Source of the DNA: Ectothiorhodospiraceae bacterium
GTDB lineage: Bacteria > Pseudomonadota > Gammaproteobacteria > Nitrococcales > Aquisalimonadaceae
DNA: 37,638 nt
Assembly (NCBI GenBank): GCA_007125985.1
Contig: SLCE01000239.1
Span: forward strand, 1 to 37,638
Reading direction: 5' to 3'
The first letter of the stretch is position 1. Each line of letters begins with the position of its first letter. Positions 29,575-37,638 of this stretch are shown here, piece after piece. Below the pieces are notes generated by a model, which saw only the letters and a program-made list of their open reading frames with translations, was not told the origin of the DNA and did not search any database. A program made the position numbers and the translations under genes.

Positions 29575-31304
29575 ATTTCCGGCCCCATGGAGAAGTGAAG
29601 CCGGAACGGCGTGTCCCGTTCACTGATCCCCCAGGCGAAATCGAGGCGGATTGGCCCCACCGGGGAAATCCAGCGCACACCGAAGCCTGCCCCCTCCTTC
29701 AGCGAGTCACCCCAGTCGTCAAAGGCATTACCTACATCGTAGAAGGTGGCCAGACGCCAGTTATTGGCCACCTGATACCCGTATTCCGCGCTGGCCACCG
29801 CCAGGTAGCGCCCCCGGATCAGATCACCTCTATCGTCCCGGGGCCCCAGGGACTGATATGCGTACCCGCGCACACTCTGGTCACCCCCGGTGGCGAAACG
29901 CAGAGACACCGGCGTACGGTCAAAATCCTCAGTGAACAGGGCGCCGACTTCCGCGCGCACCAGCCCCCGGTGACGACCATAGGTGCGCAGCCACCGACTC
30001 TCCAGGCGGACGCGGGACAACTGCACGTCGGAGCCCAGTTCCGGGTGCGTGGCGGTAACCGTTGCCGTTTGCCGGTCGCCCCAGTGCGGATCCATGCCAC
30101 CCCGTGACCGGGTGCGACTGAGGGTGCTCCCTGGCAGGGTCAGCGTGGTCTCATCCCGCTGGCCACCCACTTCGAATTTTTCCCGCTCCCAGCGCAGGAA
30201 CAGTGTCTGCTGCCAACCACGGGTCAATTGTCGCTGGCGCTGAATAGCGGCGGTGAGCTTTTCACTGTCCGTGTCATCGAGTTTTTCCCGCTGCCAGCCG
30301 CCGACAAACTGCAGTTGATGTTCCAACGGCGGATCCAGCGGCATGCTGTACACGCCGCTCAGGCTTTGGCGAACCTCGGAGATCTCTGTCTCCGTACGCA
30401 GACTATGACCGTCCTCGGTGACGTAGGGTTTCCGCCAACCCAGGCGCAGCCGTGGACCCACGTCGGTGGCATAACCCAGACCCACATCCATGCGGTTCGG
30501 TCGCGCCTCGGTCAGTTCCGCGACCACGGGAATCACGTGGTCCACGGCCTCCTGCGGGCGTACCCGAACCTCTGAAAAATAACCACTGTTCAGCAGGTTG
30601 CGGTTTAGTCGTGCCACGCTTTCCGAATGATAGGGATCCCCTTCCGAAAAGGGTACCAGGCGCTGCATCAAGGACTGCGTGACCGGCATCTCGGGAAAGC
30701 GCACCGCCCCCAGCTTGTAGCGCGGCCCGCTGATGTAGTGCAGCGTGATATCGGCCTCGCGCCGCTCGCGACTAATGCTGATACGGCTGGTCTGAAAGCG
30801 GCCGTCGAAATAGCCACGGGTAAGCGCTGTACTCTCGATAGACCGTTTGGCCGACTCATAGCGCCCGTGATGCAGCACGTCACCTTCCCGCAAGGCGATT
30901 GCCTCAATGACCGCGACGAAGGCCCTATCGTCCTCGGCCTCGCCATCCAGGCGGATGTCCAGACGCCGGATACGGGTAGGCTCTCCCGGGTCCACATCCA
31001 CCTGTAGCACCCGGTTGCCGGGCTCGCCTTCCAGGCGGGTGGTCACCGTGGCGTGGTAATAGCCCAGTGCCTGCAGCCCGCGCTGGGCGTTCTCCTCGGC
31101 CCTGGCCGCGAAACGGCGCAATATCCGGGGATCATCCGACAACGGTGTACCGATATGACGGGCCACATTGTCCCGCAGCGCCCCCGTCACCCCGTCGACC
31201 CGCACAGTGAGTTCAGCCAGCAGCGTGACCGGCACCGCACACAGCAGTGCGGTGCCGAGAAGCATCGGGAGCACACGGGCGCGGATCAAGGAAGGCACCG
31301 TCAT
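29571..31304 (-). CDS. tamA: Translocation and assembly module subunit TamA (Omp85 family)
   Basis: TamA is an outer-membrane Omp85 protein. The 577-residue precursor (E. coli 577) has a signal peptide of about 30 residues ending near TLLAE, three POTRA domains to about residue 260, with GYYHATVTTRLEGEPGNRVL in the first and YFSEVRVRPQEA in the third, and a 16-strand beta barrel. The barrel contains the GYAYQSLGPRD loop, a variant of the Omp85 VRGY/RGF region (here SVRGYAYQSLG), and the ending RLHFSMGPEI. The start overlaps the srkA stop by 1 base (TGATG) and the stop overlaps tamB by 4, so the three genes are tightly coupled. Confidence 0.95.
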   Translation of the reverse strand: MTVPSLIRARVLPMLLGTALLCAVPVTLLAELTVRVDGVTGALRDNVARHIGTPLSDDPRILRRFAARAEENAQRGLQALGYYHATVTTRLEGEPGNRVLQVDVDPGEPTRIRRLDIRLDGEAEDDRAFVAVIEAIALREGDVLHHGRYESAKRSIESTALTRGYFDGRFQTSRISISRERREADITLHYISGPRYKLGAVRFPEMPVTQSLMQRLVPFSEGDPYHSESVARLNRNLLNSGYFSEVRVRPQEAVDHVIPVVAELTEARPNRMDVGLGYATDVGPRLRLGWRKPYVTEDGHSLRTETEISEVRQSLSGVYSMPLDPPLEHQLQFVGGWQREKLDDTDSEKLTAAIQRQRQLTRGWQQTLFLRWEREKFEVGGQRDETTLTLPGSTLSRTRSRGGMDPHWGDRQTATVTATHPELGSDVQLSRVRLESRWLRTYGRHRGLVRAEVGALFTEDFDRTPVSLRFATGGDQSVRGYAYQSLGPRDDRGDLIRGRYLAVASAEYGYQVANNWRLATFYDVGNAFDDWGDSLKEGAGFGVRWISPVGPIRLDFAWGISERDTPFRLHFSMGPEI

Positions 31305-32299
31305 CAGAGGATCAGCGGGGGCTCATCGAGCAAGGCGGCCTGTTCCCGCAGCGACAGCACATGATCCTCCCAGAAACGGGGTTCACCGAACCAGGGAAAG
31401 GCTTTGGGGAAAGCCGGGTCATCCCAGCGACGTGCCAACCAGGTGGCATGCCGTATGATGCGCAGAGTCCGCAACGCCTCCACCAGGTGCAACTGCACCG
31501 GGTCGAATTCGAAGAAATCCTCGTAACCCTCCAGAATATCGGATAATTGCAGGGTCATCTCCTGACGATCCCCGGACAGCAACATCCATAAATCCTGTAT
31601 CGGCGGGCCCGACAGGGCGTCGTCCAGATCCACGAAATGGGGCCCGGCATCCGTCCACAGGATATTGCCGGGATGGCAATCACCGTGCAGCCGGATCCAA
31701 GGCACCTGACTGCCCCGGTCCCAGACCCGTGCCAGCCGATCCATCAGGTCGTCGACCGTGCTCCGGTACGCCTCCATCAGGAAGCCCGGCACCAGATCAT
31801 TGGCCAGCACGTAGTCCACGGCCTCACGACCCTGAGCGAGTTCCAGACGCGGGCGATGCCGGAAAGGCGCCACGGCGCCCACGGCATGGAGTCGGCCCAG
31901 AAAACGGCCGAGCCAGACGCGGTGATCCGCTCGATCCAGCTCCGGCGCGCGCCCCCCGCGTCGAGGGTACACGGCCAGTCGGAAGCCACCGTGGTGATGC
32001 AATGAGCCCCCCTGGACGTCCAGAGGTGCGATCACCGGCACATCCCGGTCCGCCAGTTCCCGGGAGAAGCTGTGTTCCTCCTGGATTGCGGCGTCGCTCC
32101 ACCGCCCGGGTCGGTAGAACTTCACGACAACGGGCTCCGCGTCCTCCAGGCCGACCTGGTAGACCCGGTTCTCGTAGCTGTTCAGTTCCAGCAGACGGCC
32201 ATCACAGGGAAAGCCCAGTTGCTCCAGCGCATCCAGGACATCATCCGGCCCCAGGGCGTAATAGGGAGCCGGCGCATCGGCATCGGTTCCGGAATTCAT
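31304..32299 (-). CDS. srkA: Stress response kinase A (SrkA/YihE)
   Basis: SrkA is a eukaryote-like Ser/Thr kinase with the aminoglycoside phosphotransferase fold that protects E. coli from MazF-linked and Cpx-linked cell death under stress. The 331-residue protein aligns over its whole length with E. coli SrkA (328): LNSYENRVYQV, VVKFYRPGRWSDAAI, the catalytic IRLHGDCHPGNILW, the metal-binding FVDLDDALSGPPIQDLWMLL, and AWRRWADPAFPK-like WLARRWDDPAFPKAFPW. The frame also has an ATG at 32341, but the family starts at 32299. Neither has a clear Shine-Dalgarno sequence, and a CACGCG/CGCGTG stem lies just before 32299. It is 73 bases after nagZ. Confidence 0.94.
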   Translation of the reverse strand: MNSGTDADAPAPYYALGPDDVLDALEQLGFPCDGRLLELNSYENRVYQVGLEDAEPVVVKFYRPGRWSDAAIQEEHSFSRELADRDVPVIAPLDVQGGSLHHHGGFRLAVYPRRGGRAPELDRADHRVWLGRFLGRLHAVGAVAPFRHRPRLELAQGREAVDYVLANDLVPGFLMEAYRSTVDDLMDRLARVWDRGSQVPWIRLHGDCHPGNILWTDAGPHFVDLDDALSGPPIQDLWMLLSGDRQEMTLQLSDILEGYEDFFEFDPVQLHLVEALRTLRIIRHATWLARRWDDPAFPKAFPWFGEPRFWEDHVLSLREQAALLDEPPLIL

Positions 32300-32372
32300 C
32301 ACGCGGGCCCGGCAGCATTGACGCCGCGCGTGATGGGCCATCGCCCGGACTTCATGTTGCGGCAGATCAGCT

Positions 32373-33416
32373 TCACGCGGACCGCTCCTCCATCATGGCC
32401 ATCAGTCCCTGCGCCGCATCGCGGGCCAGCTTCCAACGCTGGTCCTGCTGCAGATCCCGCCACCCCTGGCCCGCCGGACCACGCAAATCTTCCAGTGGGT
32501 GCGGCGTCTCGGGTTCCGTATCGTCCAGCGCATCGAGGACAGCCGGAATCTCGTCCAGCTCATTGCAGACCAGGATCATGTCGGTCCCCGCATCCAGAGC
32601 CACGCGCGCGCGCTCCGGCAGGGCGCCGAGGCTGGCAGCGCCTTCCATGCCCAGATCATCACAGAACACCACGCCGGTGAAGCCGAGTTCCCGCCGCAGC
32701 AGGCCCTCGATCCAACGCTGCGAGAAGCTGGCCGGCTGGTTGTCCAGATCGGGGAAGGCCACATGCGCCATCATCACGCCTGCAAGGCGGCGGCGGCGGA
32801 TCAACTCCTCGAACGGCATCATGTCCTGCTCATGCAGCATCATCAGCGAGCGGGAGTCCACGGGCAGGTCGTGGTGGGAGTCTGCTTCCACCCCGCCGTG
32901 CCCCGGGAAATGCTTGCCGATGGCGCGCAGCCCCGCCTGCTCCATACCGTCAATATAGGCATCGGCCAGACGCAGCACAGTGGCTGGATCCGACGACAGG
33001 GCGCGGTCGCCGATCACGTGGCTGACACCGTGATCCAGATCCAACACCGGGGCAAAGCTGATATCCACACCCACAGCCCTGAGTTCAGCGGCCATGAGCC
33101 AGCCCATGTCACGGGCGAGCGCTACCGCACGATCCGGATCCTGTGCATGAACACGCCCCAAAGCCGCCATGGGTGGCAGTCGCGAGAAGCCGTGACGGAA
33201 ACGCTGCACCCGCCCGCCTTCCTGGTCCACGGCGATAAGCAGAGCCGGATCACGTAGCGCATGAATCTCCGCACAGAGCGCTTCCAACTGACCCGGGCGT
33301 TCGTAATTGCGCGAAAACAGGATCACGCCGCCAACCCGAGGGTGCTGCAGACGCTCCCGTTCCTCGGCGGTCAGCCGGGTTCCGGCGATGCCGACCATAA
33401 CCGGTCCAAGCCCCAT
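32373..33416 (-). CDS. nagZ: Beta-N-acetylhexosaminidase NagZ
   Basis: NagZ removes GlcNAc from 1,6-anhydroMurNAc-peptides in the cytoplasm during peptidoglycan recycling, and its products can induce AmpC beta-lactamase. The 347-residue protein has the GH3 marks: DQEGGRVQRFRHGFSRLPP near residues 64-82, the KHFPGHG motif at 168-174, the catalytic-pair histidine in ADSHHD, and the nucleophile region VVFCDDLGMEGAA (Asp253 or Asp254). A GTG at 33425 extends the frame, but it overlaps the GAGGAG that sits 8 bases before the ATG at 33416, so the ATG is chosen. No signal peptide, as expected. Its start is 15 bases after the YkuD gene's stop. Confidence 0.97.
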   Translation of the reverse strand: MGLGPVMVGIAGTRLTAEERERLQHPRVGGVILFSRNYERPGQLEALCAEIHALRDPALLIAVDQEGGRVQRFRHGFSRLPPMAALGRVHAQDPDRAVALARDMGWLMAAELRAVGVDISFAPVLDLDHGVSHVIGDRALSSDPATVLRLADAYIDGMEQAGLRAIGKHFPGHGGVEADSHHDLPVDSRSLMMLHEQDMMPFEELIRRRRLAGVMMAHVAFPDLDNQPASFSQRWIEGLLRRELGFTGVVFCDDLGMEGAASLGALPERARVALDAGTDMILVCNELDEIPAVLDALDDTEPETPHPLEDLRGPAGQGWRDLQQDQRWKLARDAAQGLMAMMEERSA

Positions 33417-33431
33417 CTGTTGCACTCCTCA

Positions 33432-33932
33432 TCAGTCGATTAGCACCCGGGTACCGACAGGCACCCGGTCAAACAGTTCGATGACATCCGCATTGCGCAT
33501 GCGCACGCATCCTTTGGAGAGCGGCCTCCCCAGCGGAACAGGGTCGGGACACCCGTGGATGTAGATATAACGACGCATACTGTCCACACGGCCCAGACGG
33601 TTAACCCCCGGTTCCAGTCCGCTGAGCCAGAGGATGCGGGACAGAATCCAATCCCGATCAGGCTGCGACCGATACAGCGCCTGGTCGCAGATCTCGCCGG
33701 TCCAGCGACGCCCCCGCATCACCGCGCCATGGGGCAGACTGGCACCGATCCGGGCACGAATCTGGTGCCAGCCCCGGGGCGTGCGGAATGAACCGTCCTG
33801 CTCGCCCAGCCCCGCAGCCGCCGTGGACACCGGGTAACACGCCAGGCAACGACCCCCTTCCATGACTGACAACGTCTGGTCGTCTGCATTCACGTGCAGC
33901 CACAGACCATTAGGGGATTTCCCCGCCATCAT
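33432..33932 (-). CDS. elsL: YkuD-fold protein without signal peptide, probable cytosolic L,D-carboxypeptidase (ElsL type)
   Basis: The 166-residue protein ends in an L,D-transpeptidase (YkuD) catalytic block, with H126-G127 and SKGCVRM at 139-145, C142 being the nucleophile. It has no signal peptide or membrane anchor; the domain begins a few residues from the start, so it should be cytoplasmic, where cross-linking of the wall is impossible. ElsL of Acinetobacter baumannii is a cytosolic YkuD-fold enzyme that removes the terminal D-Ala of recycled tetrapeptides, doing the work of LdcA. The gene's position 15 bases before nagZ fits that role. ATGs at 33932 and 33929 are both possible; both overlap the CYTH gene's stop. 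The symbol is inferred from these features. Confidence 0.75.
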   Translation of the reverse strand: MMAGKSPNGLWLHVNADDQTLSVMEGGRCLACYPVSTAAAGLGEQDGSFRTPRGWHQIRARIGASLPHGAVMRGRRWTGEICDQALYRSQPDRDWILSRILWLSGLEPGVNRLGRVDSMRRYIYIHGCPDPVPLGRPLSKGCVRMRNADVIELFDRVPVGTRVLID

Positions 33933-34405
33933 CCTACCGCCCAGGCCGAGTAAGGATGTTTGACCAGGCTGACGTTGTAGTAACGCGGATCGTGGGAGAC
34001 TTCCTCCCCGGCCCAGTCCGGCAGCTGGAAGGCTTCATCCTCACGGGACAGTTCCACTTCCGCGACAATCAGTCCGGCGTTGTCACCAGAGAATTCGTCC
34101 ACCTCCCAGAGGTGCTCGCCCACCCGGACTTCGTGACGCACCTTTTCGATCAGCGGGCGTTCGCAGAGGTGATCCAGCATCTCGCACGCCTCATCCAGCG
34201 GAATACTGTATTCGTATTCCCGCCGCCGGACCCCCAGGGTGGCGCCCTTGATATTCAGCCAGGCCTGCTCCCCGCTGATGCGCACCCGGACAGAAGCCTG
34301 TTTCGCACCGATGAGATAGCCCTGCCGCATGGGCAGGCTGCGCTCCACGCGCTGACGCCAGCCATCCGACACCACCAGAAACTTGCGCTCGATCTCCGAT
34401 GCCAC
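33929..34405 (-). CDS. CYTH-domain protein (short triphosphatase type)
   Basis: The 158-residue protein begins MASEIERKFLVVSD, with the ExExK signature of the CYTH (triphosphate tunnel) fold at residues 4-8. Alternating charged strands follow: RVRISGEQAWLNIKGA, RREYEYSIPLDEACEML, EVDEFSGDNAGLIVAEVELS. The fold binds triphosphates with metal in a beta tunnel; short members of this type are tripolyphosphatases, and adenylate cyclase or thiamine triphosphatase activity are other known uses. The GTG at 34405 is preferred over the ATG at 34435, because GGGAGG lies 5 bases before it and similarity begins there. It overlaps the YkuD gene. A triphosphate hydrolase about 12 kb from ppk/ppx is suggestive only. 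Confidence 0.9.
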   Translation of the reverse strand: MASEIERKFLVVSDGWRQRVERSLPMRQGYLIGAKQASVRVRISGEQAWLNIKGATLGVRRREYEYSIPLDEACEMLDHLCERPLIEKVRHEVRVGEHLWEVDEFSGDNAGLIVAEVELSREDEAFQLPDWAGEEVSHDPRYYNVSLVKHPYSAWAVG

Positions 34406-34565
34406 CTGTGCCTCCCGGTTCTGATCTAGCCCCATGGTAACCCAAACCCGCTGACTCGCGGACCGTGCCTGAACCGATTTTCATTCGCTGATAAACTACG
34501 CCGCCGGGACCCGGAACGGCACCTGATCGCGACCCGGAAACTTTGACTCGAGGATGACTGCAACC

Positions 34566-35261
34566 ATGAAAAAACTTGTCCTGCTGCGCCACGGGCAGAG
34601 CCAGTGGAATCTGGAGAACCGCTTCACCGGCTGGTACGACGTGGACCTGAGCGACAAGGGGCTGGAAGAGGCACATGCCGCAGGCCGGCTCATGCGTCAA
34701 CACGGCCTGGAATTTGACGCGGCCTTCACCTCGGTGCTCAAACGGGCGATCCGTACGCTGTGGATCGGGCTGGATGAGTTGGACCAGATGTGGATTCCCA
34801 TCACCAACAGCTGGCGTCTGAACGAGCGGCACTACGGGGCGCTCACCGGACTCAACAAGGCGGAGACGGCGGAGAAATACGGCGATGAACAGGTCCATAT
34901 CTGGCGTCGAAGCTATGCCACGCCGCCACCGGCCCTGGACGAGGAAGACGAGCGCCACCCGCGCTTCGATCCACGCTATCGTGGCCTTTCAGCCGGGCAG
35001 CTGCCCGCCGCGGAATCCCTGAAAACCACGCTGGAACGGGTCCTTCCCTTCTGGGACGACAGCATCGCCCCCGCCCTGCGCCAGGCGGACACCATCCTGA
35101 TCGCGGCCCACGGCAACAGTATCCGGGCCCTGGTGAAGCACCTGCGGCAGCTGGACGACGATGCCATCATGAAGGTGGAGATCCCCACCGGTGACCCGCT
35201 GGTGTTCGAACTGGACGACGAGCTGGCTGTATCCGAGCATTATTACCTGCGCGAGCGTTAA
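34566..35261 (+). CDS. gpmA: 2,3-bisphosphoglycerate-dependent phosphoglycerate mutase
   Basis: GpmA interconverts 3- and 2-phosphoglycerate in glycolysis and gluconeogenesis. The 231-residue protein has the active-site start [20 protein letters not shown] with H9 phosphorylated, the block [28 protein letters not shown], and the second histidine in [15 protein letters not shown]. An ATG at 34554 also keeps the frame, but CGAGG ends directly before it. The ATG at 34566, 12 bases beyond that sequence, matches the family start. It is the only plus-strand gene between the CYTH and COG3014 genes; it is convergent with COG3014, with 11 bases between the stops. Possible -10 sequences (GATAAA, 34490-34495) are weak. 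Confidence 0.97.
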   Translation: MKKLVLLRHGQSQWNLENRFTGWYDVDLSDKGLEEAHAAGRLMRQHGLEFDAAFTSVLKRAIRTLWIGLDELDQMWIPITNSWRLNERHYGALTGLNKAETAEKYGDEQVHIWRRSYATPPPALDEEDERHPRFDPRYRGLSAGQLPAAESLKTTLERVLPFWDDSIAPALRQADTILIAAHGNSIRALVKHLRQLDDDAIMKVEIPTGDPLVFELDDELAVSEHYYLRER

Positions 35262-35272
35262 GAAACGCCGGC

Positions 35273-36568
35273 TCAGCCTCCGGCTGCCAAGTGGCGGTTG
35301 ATGACCACAAGATCACCGGGAGCGAGCCGCAACTCCTCCCGGCGGCTTCCGGCGGTGCGTCCAGGGATGTCCACACCAAGCTCGTAGGTCCCGGGTTCGA
35401 GATACAACCGGGCGAGCCGAACCCTGTCCGGTAACGTGCGCCAGCTCCGCGTATCCGCATTGTCCGCCACCGCGCCGGCGATGTTCAGGAGAAAGGCGAT
35501 CAGCGGGCTTTCCCGCTCCACCTGCCGGGTCGCCTGGTAACGGGCCACGTTACGACTGGTGGCACGGGCAATCAGAATGGGCATCTGGCGCTGCAGCCAG
35601 TGACCCATAACGTCCGCGGGCCATTCCACCACCTCGGCGGATGCCTGGGTGCCGTTCGCCGAGAGGCGGGCACCGCTCAGACCAGATGGCCGCCGGTGCA
35701 GCGATGGAAGGGCGACACGGACCAGATGCCCGCTGTTGGGTGCAGCGACCAGCAGGCTTTCATCCTGCAGCCTGGGCGCCAGCCCGTCGTGGATGAGCAG
35801 TACCACCTGAGCATGGCGGCGCAGTTCGCGCTGCGGTGTCCAGGCCGTGATGCCGAAGGCGGCGGTATACTCATCCCGTTCATCGTGCAGATCAAGCGCG
35901 TCGGTCAGACGCACCAGGCTCTGCTGCAAATCCCTTGGCACAGCCTTGCTCTGCCGCTGGTAGGCACGGTAGGCATAACGGTAGGCGATCATGGCATCGC
36001 TCTCCTCACCCGCCGCCTCGAACACGATCCCGCTAAGGTACCGGGCCAACGCATCCCCACCGTCCGGCGCGGCACCGCTTCCCGGATCCACCCGGCGCAG
36101 CCCCAGATCAATCTGCAGGGCCTCCACGCGCGCGCCATCGAGATCGCCTCGCTCCAGAAAATTCAGCATCTGATAGACATGCAGCAGCAAGTGCTCGTGT
36201 ACCGGGGGGGTATAGCTTGTGGCGGTTTCCGTCACCGTCCAGCCGGCAACTGTCTCGCTGAGACTGATGGCCTGCAATTCGCCAATGGCGTCCTTGGCCT
36301 GCTCAAAGGCATCGATGCTTCCGTCCAGATCACCGGACACCCGCAGGATCATGCCGCGGTTCAGCAGATAGAGCGGTTGATTGAGCCGGGAGCCCCGCAG
36401 CGGCTCCAGCCGTTCCAGAGCGGATTCCGTGTCCCCCCGGGCCAGATCCCGTTCCACCTCCGCAAAATCGGTGCGCAGAGCCGCGCAGCCGGCAAGCAGC
36501 GGAAGCACAGTGGCCAGCAGAAAGGCCGCCGTCAGTGTCCGCCAGCGGGCGGCTGTCCTGCGCTGCAT
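35273..36568 (-). CDS. COG3014-family lipoprotein with TPR-like repeats
   Basis: The 431-residue precursor starts with a lipoprotein signal: a basic N-terminus, a hydrophobic stretch and the lipobox LLAGC with C28 as lipidated residue. The next 200 residues are helical repeats of TPR character (ALERLEPLRGSRLNQPLYLL, GDLDGSIDAFEQAKDAI, EESDAMIAYRYAYRAYQ). A C-terminal beta-rich part carries LYLEPGTYELGVDIPG. COG3014 proteins are commonly encoded next to LpoB, but their own function is not established; a role in peptidoglycan synthase control or outer-membrane lipoprotein assembly is inferred. It begins 8 bases after the lpoB stop. Confidence 0.85.
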   Translation of the reverse strand: MQRRTAARWRTLTAAFLLATVLPLLAGCAALRTDFAEVERDLARGDTESALERLEPLRGSRLNQPLYLLNRGMILRVSGDLDGSIDAFEQAKDAIGELQAISLSETVAGWTVTETATSYTPPVHEHLLLHVYQMLNFLERGDLDGARVEALQIDLGLRRVDPGSGAAPDGGDALARYLSGIVFEAAGEESDAMIAYRYAYRAYQRQSKAVPRDLQQSLVRLTDALDLHDERDEYTAAFGITAWTPQRELRRHAQVVLLIHDGLAPRLQDESLLVAAPNSGHLVRVALPSLHRRPSGLSGARLSANGTQASAEVVEWPADVMGHWLQRQMPILIARATSRNVARYQATRQVERESPLIAFLLNIAGAVADNADTRSWRTLPDRVRLARLYLEPGTYELGVDIPGRTAGSRREELRLAPGDLVVINRHLAAGG

Positions 36569-36576
36569 GAGAGACC

Positions 36577-37176
36577 TCAGGAGCGGAACAGACCGCGCCG
36601 GATCACCTTGCGGATCTGCTTCTGACCCACCCAGACCCGCGTGTTGTCACGCAGGCTGGTGAGCGCAAGATCCACCTGGTAATAGGCCACCTCGGTCCGT
36701 CCCTCGGTATCCATGATGGTGTTGATGGTACCGGTGAGCATGTAGTCCGCACCCAGTTCCTGCCCCGGAGGATTGGCAGTGTCGGGCCTCGCGTGGCGTG
36801 CCTGATCCTCGCGCTCATCCCGGATGGAATCCCGCTCTCCCGGGGCAGCCACAAAGACCACCTGGCCGGAATTGATCAATTCCCGTTCGATGTCACGAAT
36901 AAAAGTATTGGTATTGATATGTTCATGACTCAGGTTGCGGACCTGGCCGACGATCACCGCCGGACGATCGCCGTCACGGGCCTGATGACGCTCGATCCAG
37001 CCACGGGAAAGCAGATCGCTCACCATCTCCTCGGACACCAGACGCGAATCTGTATCGTTCCAGCGACCAGTGAGATCGATGGGCTCATCGGTATCCACCC
37101 GGTCCACCTGAGTGGCGCAGCCCGCAAGCACAAGCCCCAGGAACAACACCAAGATTCCCTGCATTGCACGCTTCAT
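36577..37176 (-). CDS. lpoB: Penicillin-binding protein activator LpoB
   Basis: LpoB is an outer-membrane lipoprotein that reaches through the periplasm to activate the peptidoglycan synthase PBP1B. The 199-residue precursor has lipobox VLAGC with C20, a short linker, then the LpoB core: DLTGRWNDTDSRLVSEEMV, RPAVIVGQVRNLSHEHINTN, FIRDIERELINSGQVVFV, and near the end YYQVDLALTSLRDNTRVWVG. E. coli LpoB is of similar size (213). AAGGA lies 7 bases before the ATG. lpoB is first in a two-gene operon with the COG3014 gene and is divergent from the sulfurtransferase gene across a 149-base gap, which shows no other feature I could support. Confidence 0.93.
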   Translation of the reverse strand: MKRAMQGILVLFLGLVLAGCATQVDRVDTDEPIDLTGRWNDTDSRLVSEEMVSDLLSRGWIERHQARDGDRPAVIVGQVRNLSHEHINTNTFIRDIERELINSGQVVFVAAPGERDSIRDEREDQARHARPDTANPPGQELGADYMLTGTINTIMDTEGRTEVAYYQVDLALTSLRDNTRVWVGQKQIRKVIRRGLFRS

Positions 37177-37325
37177 GACTGTATCCTTAGCTATTTACGG
37201 TTCCACCTGGCGCGAGGCGGGCTGCCCGGATAGACCGCCCTCCCCCTTCACGGTTCCGATTGTGCCCGTTCGCACCGCTTAGGGAAACGGCGCTGGCCCC
37301 AAACCCATGCCGAGGAGTTGCCACA

Positions 37326-37638
37326 ATGACACTGTCGCCGCTGATCAGTGCCGAGGCTTTGCTGTCACGCTACGCCGAACCCAGCCCCCCTCTGGTGATT
37401 GACTGCCGGCACAGGCTGGATGCACCGGAGGCCGGTGCGGCGGATTATCAGGCCGGCCACATCCCTGGCGCCGTGCATGCAAACCTGGAGCACCACCTGA
37501 GCGGCCCGAAATCGGCAACAAGCGGCCGGCATCCGCTGCCCGACCGGGCGGAGGCCGCGCACCAACTGGGCGGCCTGGGTATCGGCCCGGGTATCCAGGT
37601 GGTGGCGTATGACGATATGGGCGGGGCAATGGCGGCCC
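37326..37638 (+). CDS. sseA: Rhodanese/3-mercaptopyruvate sulfurtransferase, N-terminal part (partial; 3' end outside window)
   Basis: The frame is open from ATG 37326 to the edge (104 residues). It begins MTLSPLISAEALLSRYAEP and then carries the rhodanese N-terminal fold: LVIDCRHRL, AADYQAGHIPGAVHANLEHH, HPLPDRAEAAHQLGGLGI and QVVAYDDMGGAMAA. This is the pattern of tandem-domain thiosulfate or 3-mercaptopyruvate sulfurtransferases; the catalytic cysteine, in the second domain, is outside the window, so the substrate class cannot be decided. GAGGAG lies 8 bases before the ATG. Confidence 0.85.
   Translation, partial: MTLSPLISAEALLSRYAEPSPPLVIDCRHRLDAPEAGAADYQAGHIPGAVHANLEHHLSGPKSATSGRHPLPDRAEAAHQLGGLGIGPGIQVVAYDDMGGAMAA

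Noticed and set aside
35267-35284. GCCGG/CCGGC hairpin between gpmA and the COG3014 gene
   Set aside because: Only five base pairs and no T run on either strand; not supportable as a terminator.

Overview
The window is a gene-dense, high-GC stretch of a gammaproteobacterial chromosome with 32 recognisable protein genes. HflD, SrkA, LpoB, SixA, SthA and the blocks aat-bpt-infA/clpA-clpS and nudJ-mnmA-hflD are typical of Gammaproteobacteria. The family may be Ectothiorhodospiraceae/Chromatiales-like, but that is an inference from composition and gene mix only. I see no rRNA, tRNA, insertion sequence, phage gene, CRISPR array or integration scar. No gap between genes exceeds about 250 bases, and what each larger gap holds is noted in the entries.

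Region 1 (1-6.6 kb): the 5' end of ftsK (minus) lies opposite a FemAB-like acyltransferase gene. Next come the two N-degron aminoacyl-transferases aat and bpt, which overlap, then infA, and convergently clpA with its adaptor clpS. Aat and Bpt add leucine or phenylalanine to protein N-termini, ClpS recognises such N-termini and ClpA unfolds the substrate, so nearly the whole N-degron pathway sits in one block. Region 2 (6.8-16.3 kb, plus): a GTP cyclohydrolase II with a degenerate RibB-like N-terminal part, a LysR regulator, nudJ-mnmA-hflD, aconitase A with a clear terminator, then sthA closely coupled to a DsbA-fold oxidoreductase.

Region 3 (16.3-22.9 kb): a TetR regulator and an unrecognised 492-residue membrane/coiled-coil protein (both minus), then ppk preceded by two Pho-box-like sites, facing the overlapping sixA-ppx pair. 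This is a polyphosphate synthesis and degradation locus. Region 4 (23-35 kb): typA, then a long minus-strand series of CYTH protein, YkuD-fold enzyme, nagZ, srkA, tamA, tamB and ygjP, most of them overlapping by 1-4 bases. It combines cell-wall recycling, protein-damage response and outer-membrane assembly. Region 5 (34.5 kb to end): gpmA, the lipoprotein pair COG3014/lpoB, and the start of a rhodanese-type sulfurtransferase.

Most of the window is housekeeping. The parts most worth following are the YkuD-fold protein without a signal peptide next to nagZ (a likely cytosolic L,D-carboxypeptidase), the Pho-box pair at ppk together with the unknown divergent membrane protein, the RibA with a decayed RibB-like domain paired with a LysR regulator, and the palindrome overlapping the clpS promoter.
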